64,000 nucleotides of DNA from Cladobotryum mycophilum (taxonomy: Eukaryota > Ascomycota > Sordariomycetes > Hypocreales > Hypocreaceae), in assembly GCA_036429605.1 (NCBI GenBank), contig JAVFKD010000004.1:3348001-3412000 (forward strand), read 5' to 3'. The notes under the pieces were generated by a model. The model searched no databases. It saw only the letters and a list, made by a program, of their open reading frames with translations, and had not been told where the DNA came from. The translations under genes were made by a program, and so were the position numbers. This document shows, in pieces, positions 56,188 through 64,000 of this stretch (positions within the stretch are counted from its first letter, which is position 1; each line of letters opens with the position of its first letter).

Positions 56188-57945
56188 TCAACCGTCAGCC
56201 ATGTTGATGTCCTCGCCTACAGCTTCACCTCTCATTTGATAGGAAATCATAGCCCAGATTAGCTGCATAGCTGCCAGCCTTTGGTCTGTCTCAAATAAGT
56301 CGTACCAGCGACTTCTCCATGCCTGGACTTTGCCCCAACTGCGTCGGGAGGTGTCTGGATCTGGAGACCCATCCAAAACCTCCAATAGTCTGTTAGGCAC
56401 ACGGATTCGGATAATAGACATGTGATGGAAGAGTGAACTGATGACAAATATGTCATCAAAATCGGCGCCCTTCTGTTTCCCTATGGCCTCATATCGAGCT
56501 TTCCTATCCCATGTATATGATGGAGCTCGCACCATGCGATAGTTATCGTAGATGGGCACGTTCTTCCGAGGCCTCTTGGCGAGCCGTTGCATAACTTTGG
56601 CGCCTTCCTCTGGCTTTACGTCCTTGTCTCCTTGGGTGGCGTCCCTCTCGATCTCGCGTCCAATGGGGCCCCCAGGCCCACCGCCCCATCTCGGCTTGGA
56701 CGTCCACCACTCACCTTCTCCAAACCTCTTCTCTGTCTTGCCTTCACGCGCTCTATGCTGAGCCGCGATGAGAGCCGCCAATACCTCTCTTGCAAGATCC
56801 AAAGACTGAGCTGTCTCAACATTCGGCGTGGTGAAACTAACAGTTGGGCGTGCGCTCACTGTAGCCACTGGGCCGTACACCAGCCCGGCGCGTGCTGTCT
56901 CACGAGATGTCGGGCTCTGAAAGACAAAGTGACAGTTGGAGGCTATATGCGACTTGCGTGGGTGAGGGTGATCCTCTGGAGAGCTAAAATGCAATCTAGG
57001 TTCGACGCGCGCCATAGAGACGTTGCAGCCAAAGTCGTATGATACGAGTTTGACAAAGGCCGTGATGAGGTTTATGCGGAACTCGGGAGGCATAGCACTG
57101 CCTTCTGCGGTTCGGATAACCATGAATTTGGGCGGTTCTTTACCAACTCCATCAGTCTGGGTCTGGGCACCTTCGGATGGCTCTTTCTTTTCTGAAGCTG
57201 ATATTTCAGGAGACGGGGGCAGGGCGGGTGGTTGGGTTGGATCGTCCCAATAGGTAGTGAAGAGCTCAAGGCAACGAAAGAACTCGTAAGCATTACCGAG
57301 ACGAGCCTGCTGCTTGCCCTTGGGAGGTGGAATCCTTCGGACAGTGCGGAAGGCGTCTTCGTTTCCATGTGATAGCTCTTTGTAACGTTCCAGATAGACT
57401 TGACACCCAGGGGAGAGATTGCCATTTCTAAGAAGTCTTCGCGCTGAGTTGTTTTGATCGCGGGCTTCATCCGGCGTAAGACGATCCCATTGGCCAAAGT
57501 CGGGTATGTATGATGGATCCGGGATGAGATCTTTTGTCTCGGCATCCAGCTTCAAGTCAAACCCAATGGCAGACAATCCAATAGGACCCAAGGCAGCTGT
57601 AGACCGACCTGTGCTTTTGAGCAAGTTGGACAAAGCGTCCTGGGGATTAAGCGATGCATCATCATCCTGTGCAAATGGTTGATAACGAGGGAGAGAAATT
57701 GGTGTTGGTGGTGGAATATCCTCAGGAGCCAGCCTGTTCTGAGGTGCAAGATTGACTGATTACAGGTTAGCTTGCATGTTGCCATGTGCGGCGACACTTG
57801 AGAGGGGAAGTATGAAAGTTGCCATCTTGGGTATCGAAGCAAACGTTGCCGAGCACACCGAACAGGACGGACAGACAGACAGGCAGGCAGGCAGAAAGAG
57901 GAAAGAGAGCTACTACTGACCCAGACCGGATAGTGTCCCAAACAT
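56188..57945 (-). CDS. Conserved-looking protein of unknown function (530 residues)
   Basis: Two exons (57921-57945 and 56188-57755, intron 165 bp) give MFGTLSGL followed by VNLAPQNRLAPEDIPPP. The start resembles nuclear proteins with disordered Pro-rich N-termini. The middle contains a structured region: FRINLITAFVKLVSYDFG, then RVEPRLHFSSPEDHPHPRK and SARPTVSFTTPNVE. A Gly/Trp-rich linker (GEWWTSKPRWGGGPGG) and a basic stretch (QRLAKRPRKNVPIYDNYR) precede a helical C-terminus. The frame is intact and the composition is clearly coding. I do not recognise the family. A chromatin or transcription role is conceivable from the basic stretch but is only a guess. Confidence 0.75.
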
Positions 57946-58721
57946 GTTGGCCGTCTAATAAGAAGCGGGCCGAAAGAAATGGCAAGGAGCCAGATGCGGA
58001 AACCGGGTCACGCGATCCGGGCTCAAGCTTATATCAAAGAGGATGCGATGATGCAAAGTAGACTGCGATGCAGAATGCAGATTGACTGACTCGAGAGGCC
58101 TTTGTTAATAACGTGTGTCCCCCGCCTTCAATTGTCCCCGCAAGACGTGGACTGGACAAGGAGCTGAGCGCCGACAGCGTGGGATTGATTTTAGGGACTG
58201 GATGCGGTCAACCAAGTGAGATGCCGCGGATGCGTCAACCGGGACACGGGATCGGATGTTCTAGTGTCGGACAAGGCGATTAAGAATAATCAATGGATGG
58301 ATAATAGAGCATTGAGGACCTGATCCAGGTCCAAGTTCAGGATAGAGATACAGGATGAAGGCGATAATTGCTGGCGCGAATGAATGAATTGGACCGCAGG
58401 AAGATAGATGTGGAAGGGGGCTGCTCTGGGAGAGCTCGTGCTGCTGACTGAAAGGCCAAAGCGGGTCAGTCTTTGTCGCTTCCACCCATTGCCTCCCGTT
58501 GTCGATGGACGGCGACGTGACTTTATTTGGGGCGAGAGGCCAGACGTTGAGATCTACGGATACAACCCCAGAGGGCTCCAGCACCCCAGTAATTCCCAGA
58601 TTAGTGGCTAAAGTCGCCGTTATCCCAGTGAGCTTATAGGTGGTGGACGGCAGAGCGATGGCCCACAGAAATAGAAAACCCCCGTCAGGGGCTCAATATA
58701 CGTACTTTCGGTGAGCAGTGA

Positions 58722-58749
58722 GCGAGTGAGTGAGTGAGTGAGTGAATGA
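58722..58749 (+). repeat. GTGA tetranucleotide microsatellite
   Basis: GTGAGC is followed by repeated GAGT units (about five) with slight degeneration. Its reverse complement recurs about 150 bp downstream. Confidence 0.85.
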
Positions 58750-58900
58750 GCGCTGCAATTAGACATTATCTTATTTACCTAGATATAAATAGAGCAGGTA
58801 AGTATTTATCTCTCCATATCTCTCTATCTTATAAGGTTTATATGATTTGATGCAAAGGTTGCCTTGATGCTCATCCAGCATTTAACATATATGCCATCAT

Positions 58901-58920
58901 CTCACTCACTCACTCACTCA
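58901..58920 (+). repeat. TCAC tetranucleotide microsatellite
   Basis: Five units of TCAC/CACT in tandem, inverted relative to the GTGA repeat upstream. Confidence 0.85.
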
Positions 58921-60061
58921 TTTCTTACATTTCAACATAAGAAATCATTTTCGCATCAGGCCTCGTCCGTAGATAGACTATTCATTGTGAGGATTTTCAT
59001 ATTTCCTAATAAGATTACTAAATTATATATACGTAAAAGTAAACAGAACATTTCCTTTGACACGTTCGTCAACGCTCATCTCATCATGAGTCCTCTCATT
59101 CAAACAAAACTGAGGTGATCATTCAAACAACTTAGACTCGTCATGATTATTCATTCAAAAGGGAGATGCAAAAATAAATTATCACATAGCTTATGTACTT
59201 GATCAATATTTCAAGTGAAATTCTCTCATACTAGGTACGTGGGCTTATGGTAAATATCGTTTTGAGTGAGAAAAGGTGGCTTTGAGTCTCACTTGCCATC
59301 CTCAAACATCCTCTCACTCACAGCTTGTCTCACTCACACAACACCCAAACTCATGTCTGTCCCCCCGCCATCACACAACAAAGACGCAAATGATTCTTCT
59401 GCGCGTTATATCTAGACTTTACATTCGGTCCGGCTATTTCATCATTTCATCATCATCAATGGATCCATTCATATTATTAATGATTCAGTTCACCCCAGCC
59501 TCACATTATCATTAGTAGACTCGCTTTAAGAGGTAGGTTGCGTGAGAGGAATGCTGTTAGGAAGGATAGGACTAATTTGTCTCAAGTTGCGAGTTTCTTG
59601 CCTCTTGGCCCCATAAGTGCCTTTATCTCGGCTGGGATATCCGCACCTCTCAGTCTCCTAGAACTAAAGACTTGATGAATCATGCCTCAGATGCACCCCA
59701 GGAATCAGGGAGCAGGACCCCTAGGTAGCCGCCGCCGCCACCCAATCGTTTCAATGTGCCTCATACCACTCCCATCTCCTATAGTATTCTGTCTAAAACT
59801 AAGGCTCTGGTATGCTACTCTGGTATAACCCTTCTTCGCTGCCGTCTTAAGTTATGCAAGCTCGAAGAGCGTGGCTGCGGCCAACCTCTCACATGGAGGC
59901 TAAGACTATCTATCCATAGAGTGTCTTTCATCCCCTGACATATTGTGTCGATTCCCATCTCTATTCTGTGTCTGCCCATTTGTATCGTTCGCCAAATCAA
60001 TCCTTTTCGTCCCTCTTTTCTGTTTCTTCACTCACAATCACTCTGAACGTTTTCTTGAGTT

Positions 60062-62548
60062 GTGCTGGGTGTAGTATCCACAACTTATACCGCATGCGAG
60101 CTCTTCAACCAGATTCATAACATAGCACTCTCATTAGGTCGGCCTTCCGTCACATTCAAGAATAGTACGAATTCGATTATCACCAAAAGATACCAGACTC
60201 ATCATGTCGAGTCAACTAAACGACTCAGTTCCCCTTTCAACAAACAGCTTAGCCCCCACGGATCGACATCTCTCCGCAACTTCACTTCAATCCTTACAAA
60301 GACAACTACTGTCACTCCAGCACCTGTTATAGTTTTCATCACGACTGAAGTCGCACGAGGCGCTACGACGCCAGTATCAAATCATGTTACACTACACAAG
60401 GTTCCAAAAGAAGCACATCAATCTTCTTCGTGCTCAAGGTCACATAATTATCATCCAGAGCCCGCTAAAGGGCAGTCAGACGATAGTCCTATATCCTTAG
60501 ATATGGGAGAAAACACATCAGCTATACTCATTTCTACAAACATCAAGGCACTCAACCCTACAAGATGCTGGACAAACTTGGTCGTTTTATCACCTTCAGC
60601 ATTCGCCTCTCCCATTGCTTCGCCATATGCGGCTTCGAATAGTGTCTCGGAAACCGTCATTGCTGCTGAACCTCCAAGCTTTAGTACACATTCGAACTCA
60701 GTTACGCCTATTGTTACTCTCTGGCAGTTCCATCATAACCCAAAAGCAACCAACATACTCTCGTCAGAACAGGTCCAACCATTGTTATCAGTTTTACAAC
60801 CAGTTTCCTCGCCCGCACTAGCTCCACCGCTGTTGATAGTGCAGTTATCATCGCCTTCCTCGCCTCCATGGGACTCAGAAAGGGTCGCCCAAGCGGCGAG
60901 CATTGTGCCAATGACCCCTTCTAGCAAAACGGTCACTAGGTCCCCGGACCAGTTTTTGCCTCCTGCAGAAGAGAGTCCTGAAGTCGATCCTACTACAGTG
61001 GCAGATCAAGCGAACAATATTACAAGTCAGCCGAACCAGACCGCAATCCAAGCAGGCAATGGCGATACCTCACCACCTAATGTCGTCTTTCAACCAGTCG
61101 AGACCACAACTCAACCAAGCAATGATGCTGCCACTTCATTTAAACCCGTGTTACAATCAGGTAATGAAGCAAGTCAACAACCTTATCGAAACAAGCCAAT
61201 AGCTGGGGAGACAGTCAAAATTCCTTCCACGATAACAACTGAAACACACTACAAGAGTATCCCAACTATTTTAGTACCAGACGCAGTTACAGTCATGCGT
61301 ACTGCTTCGGAAACTACATGGTCGGCAAGCAACATTGTATCAACTATTGGGCTCCAAACGGGTTCAACCAATAAAGGTTCAAACAGCCATCCCATAGGGG
61401 GACATCCCATTAATGGGCCAGGGGATCATGGCAATAGTAACGACACCTCTGGAAAGGGTACGGCAGATAATTATGGTGACCCCGGATCGAAACTGCGAGT
61501 GGGTGCAATTGTCGGGGGTACGGTCGGCGCCATCGCCACAGTGTCGTTGCTAATCTTAATCGTCTGGATCTGGAGAAAGAAACTTCTAAGCTATCGACGG
61601 AGGAGCTCAATAACGCCATTGACGGGCGATTCTCGGACGGAGAAGAGGGCTCGCCGGAATGATCGAATAGAACGGGGTATTATTGAATCCGCAACAATGG
61701 GGGCTGGACGAGCGGATGTCGTGGAGTTTCTAAGGAAATCGGTTCACAGTGTCTCCCAAACGATATTCGGCAAGTCACAGGGGGTGGACATGAACAGAGG
61801 AAATTCTCAGTTCTTGGAGGCGGTCGCTGTGGATGGATCTACAAATCTCGACGTGAACAGGCCTGGACTGAGGCGTACGGTTTCCAATCCTAACCGGTCT
61901 GGGGATTTTCGTGTTGGGATGAATCTCAACTTGGAGAAAATTGGCGAGTTCAGTCCATTTTTGGATGCACATGCAACACCTCCAAACGAGAAGGTCACAG
62001 CAATTCCCTCCAGCGCAAGGCTTTCGAACCCGTTCTCAGATGTCCATATGATCCCACCTCCCATTTCTTTACGTACTATGCCAGGGCGACGACTCAGAGG
62101 TCACCAATCTCTAGGCAGTTATCGCCACTTCCAGAGCCTTAGCAGGATCCAAGAGACGGAGAATTCCCGCCCTCACTCTGATATCCCAACAGAGAGGAAG
62201 AACAAATTCCGTTCCGACCCTTTTGACCTAGAGCTTGGGAACCGCCCGATCCCACCTGTCGATAGTCTGACGGCGCTTTCTAAGAATTTCGATATGAGCC
62301 GCTCTAGCTCTAGATATAGCCTGGGAACTATGCCTGAGCAATCCCGCCTGGATAGCTACATATCAAGACCCATAAGCGGCATTAGCTTTAATGAGTGGGC
62401 AAGATTAGGACAGGACATCAGAGTAGCCATGATGAGTAGAGATGATAGCTCTACATTGATCAGCGAGGAGTTGCGCCGGTTCGGTGAGCGAGAGATAATA
62501 TACGAGGATAGTGATCTCCCTGATATTGTGGTAGGCGAGGCATTGTAA
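60062..62548 (+). CDS. Ser/Thr-rich single-pass membrane protein (5' end undefined)
   Basis: A long open frame encodes a Ser/Thr/Pro-rich, probably heavily O-glycosylated outer part of about 475 residues (TKTTTVTPAPVIVF, PSSFSTHS-like stretches, QP-rich repeats such as QPNQT and QPSND). A Gly-rich juxtamembrane segment, VGAIVGGTVGAIATVSLL, then leads into a hydrophobic span at about 480-502 followed by WRKKLLSYRRRSS. A 320-residue cytoplasmic tail comes next. This architecture fits fungal wall-stress sensors or mucin-like signalling proteins, but no WSC or other named domain is visible. The frame begins after a stop and its first codon is GTG; the first in-frame ATG is 60502. A short upstream exon with a signal peptide is therefore likely. 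I could not place it with confidence. Confidence 0.7.
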   Translation: MLGVVSTTYTACELFNQIHNIALSLGRPSVTFKNSTNSIITKRYQTHHVESTKRLSSPFNKQLSPHGSTSLRNFTSILTKTTTVTPAPVIVFITTEVARGATTPVSNHVTLHKVPKEAHQSSSCSRSHNYHPEPAKGQSDDSPISLDMGENTSAILISTNIKALNPTRCWTNLVVLSPSAFASPIASPYAASNSVSETVIAAEPPSFSTHSNSVTPIVTLWQFHHNPKATNILSSEQVQPLLSVLQPVSSPALAPPLLIVQLSSPSSPPWDSERVAQAASIVPMTPSSKTVTRSPDQFLPPAEESPEVDPTTVADQANNITSQPNQTAIQAGNGDTSPPNVVFQPVETTTQPSNDAATSFKPVLQSGNEASQQPYRNKPIAGETVKIPSTITTETHYKSIPTILVPDAVTVMRTASETTWSASNIVSTIGLQTGSTNKGSNSHPIGGHPINGPGDHGNSNDTSGKGTADNYGDPGSKLRVGAIVGGTVGAIATVSLLILIVWIWRKKLLSYRRRSSITPLTGDSRTEKRARRNDRIERGIIESATMGAGRADVVEFLRKSVHSVSQTIFGKSQGVDMNRGNSQFLEAVAVDGSTNLDVNRPGLRRTVSNPNRSGDFRVGMNLNLEKIGEFSPFLDAHATPPNEKVTAIPSSARLSNPFSDVHMIPPPISLRTMPGRRLRGHQSLGSYRHFQSLSRIQETENSRPHSDIPTERKNKFRSDPFDLELGNRPIPPVDSLTALSKNFDMSRSSSRYSLGTMPEQSRLDSYISRPISGISFNEWARLGQDIRVAMMSRDDSSTLISEELRRFGEREIIYEDSDLPDIVVGEAL

Positions 62549-63764
62549 CTGCTATGAATGGATTGTGTTTATACGAGTCGAAGGTTTATTAGCCAAGCTA
62601 TATTGTTATGTGGTCTTGAATTTCTTAACTATCTAGGTTGTGTATTAAACCATTGACTCTCCTAAAGCTTAGAAATAAAATATAACATCCACTCTACAGC
62701 GTTAGCATTACATTCTCAATAAAATATCATCTCGTTTGACTGCTATATAGGGTAAGTCACGAACTACCTTGGTTTTGACGCGCGAACCTAAAAGTGGAAG
62801 GGAGTCTTTTCCTGACGCACATCACGTCCCGATAAAATCTTTGACTATTAACTACAACATTCATCCCACGAATTGACTTTTTAAAATACTGGGACCCGTC
62901 ACACCCTCCGGTCGACTATATATGTACGATGACCTCATGAATATGTTTTCATTGGAGGATCGGATCTCAATTCAAGGTATTACACACATTCCGTTCGATG
63001 GCGATCTCGTAGCGTCACATCTCGAACACGAAAAAGACACGAGCCGCGACGCGTATAGCTCGGCCCAAGAGAAAAAAACGCGTTAGCCGATCACTCTGAG
63101 CGCAAGGAGAACAAAATATTCGAGTATTCATAATTTTTTTTGGAAGCATTGTACGGACTTAGGACATGAGGGACGCCTTCAAAAAGAACAAATGTGGAGA
63201 GACATGGATAGAGAAGACAATCATTACAATTGAGTTGCCGTACTATCAAAATCAGCCGGCCGCCTTGGCGACTAGACAAAGTCATCCAGCCATCAATCCG
63301 TTCATCCATCCAAACCAGGCACAAAAAAAGAAGAACCGATGCCTACACTCCGAAAAATAAAACAAAATAAAACAACTCCTAGCTCCCAAATTATCCTTCC
63401 CGTGTGAGAGGATACAGTATCTTGAACAACGTCTTGCCTAACCCCTTTTTAACATTTTAGTGAGCACTGAAGCCCCACGGGTTGAGGTTGGGAGTGATGC
63501 GTAACAACGTAGTGTTGCCAAATAGGCAGGTAAATTCAAACAGAATAGAAAGTTCTGGTTCGAGTCAACAGAACAGTAGGGGGAAAATAGTGACAAAGGT
63601 GATGAAAATACGAAAAAAGGGCATACTAAAATAATAGAGGGTGTACGCAAGCGAAAGCAAAAAATGCATTTTGTGCTGTCATGGTATCATGTACAAGAAG
63701 GGAAGGTAGAAAAAATAAAAATGGATGAAGAGATGTGGGAGAAGTCGGGAATATGAGAAGTCGA
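62549..63764. other. Convergent intergenic region
   Basis: Between the membrane-protein stop and the forkhead-like stop. AT-rich, with some T and A runs near 63130 and 63340-63370. No supported gene. Confidence 0.45.
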
Positions 63765-64000
63765 TTAAGCAAGTGGTTCGTCGAATGTAAGTCGCCTCCT
63801 CGCTACACTGAGTGGTGTGCGAGAAACTGATAACGGGCCTGGTGTTTTCCACACTTTTTGTGCAGGACTGGGGGTGATGTTGACGAAGTCGGTAAAGTTA
63901 AATCCTTGATCTGGCGTATTTGGGAAGAGGTTTCCGCCGCCCGGTGTGGTCATCATGGACGAAGGCAGATCCATTTTGCTACTCTTAGGGGGTGGCGTAG
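63765..64000 (-). CDS. C-terminus of a probable forkhead transcription factor (partial)
   Basis: The frame is open from the window edge to a stop at 63765-63767 and reads TPPPKSSKMDLPSSMM, then FNFTDFVNITPSPAQKVW, and ends VARRRLTFDEPLA. This short C-terminal signature, FVNITPSPAQ plus RRRLxF, is one I associate with filamentous-fungal Fkh1/Fkh2-type regulators that control mitotic gene expression. The forkhead and FHA domains would lie outside the window, so the call rests on the tail alone. The repeated TP and SP sites would suit CDK phosphorylation. Confidence 0.5.
   Translation of the reverse strand, partial: TPPPKSSKMDLPSSMMTTPGGGNLFPNTPDQGFNFTDFVNITPSPAQKVWKTPGPLSVSRTPLSVARRRLTFDEPLA

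Larger units (their letters stand above)
57946..60061. other. 2.1 kb stretch with inverted GTGA/TCAC repeats
   Basis: No gene is supported. GTGA repeats at 58722-58749 face TCAC repeats at 58901-58920 in inverted orientation. The part nearest 60061 should include the promoter and possibly a first exon of the membrane-protein gene. Confidence 0.45.

Noticed and set aside
63545..63575. GGTTCGAGTC sequence suggesting a tRNA T-arm
   Set aside because: Stem pairing around it is incomplete and no anticodon or D arm can be folded upstream.

Overview
The window is a 64 kb piece of a filamentous ascomycete genome, most likely Sordariomycetes and probably Hypocreales. Genes are dense and carry short introns (43-200 bp, mostly 50-80 bp) with GT..AG ends and fungal branch points such as CTAAC/CTAAT. 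There is a class II hydrophobin with the textbook Cys spacing, and most proteins are fungal housekeeping or cell-biology proteins. No viral, plasmid, CRISPR or intact transposon signature was seen. I found no convincing tRNA or rRNA gene.

Layout. 1-3 kb: 3' part of TSR3 (18S rRNA acp-transferase), then a head-to-head pair of broken kinase-fold genes (Ser/Thr kinase-like on minus, APH-like on plus). 3-8.5 kb: mitochondrial IF-2 (minus) and a two-TM fungal protein (plus). 8.5-11.2 kb: mostly empty, with protein-like debris. 11.2-17.3 kb: Vps74/GOLPH3, SURF6/Rrp14 and a PDAP1/PP28 protein. 17.3-25 kb: an F-box-like hypothetical protein, succinyl-CoA:3-ketoacid CoA-transferase and an SDR with an altered catalytic motif. 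25.7-33.3 kb: Utp22 and Pom152. 34.8-44 kb: a UCH37/BAP1-type deubiquitinase, an FBXO21-type F-box/YccV protein, and a large CM1+PACT coiled-coil microtubule-organising protein. 44.8-46.7 kb: a metacaspase with a Q/P-rich N-terminus. 46.7-50.6 kb: a 3.9 kb gene-free stretch. 50.6-57.9 kb: GNAT acetyltransferase, DEDDh exonuclease, hydrophobin and an unrecognised conserved-looking protein. 60-62.5 kb: a Ser/Thr-rich single-pass membrane protein. The window ends in the 3' end of a probable forkhead regulator.

Functional threads. Several genes serve ribosome biogenesis (TSR3, SURF6/Rrp14, Utp22), but they are interleaved with unrelated genes and nothing suggests a co-regulated cluster or a secondary-metabolite cluster.

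The most important caution concerns reading frames. Six conserved genes (IF-2, SURF6, PP28, CoA-transferase, Pom152, FBXO21-like) each contain exactly one single-base frameshift at or beside a mononucleotide run. In every case adding or removing one base makes the total coding length divisible by three and restores a family-like protein. This points to base-call or assembly errors rather than biology. I did not find a clearly new biological system. The best leads are the broken divergent kinase pair, the SDR lacking its catalytic Lys, the unusual exonuclease with a Cys/His module, and the repeat-bearing regions around the metacaspase.
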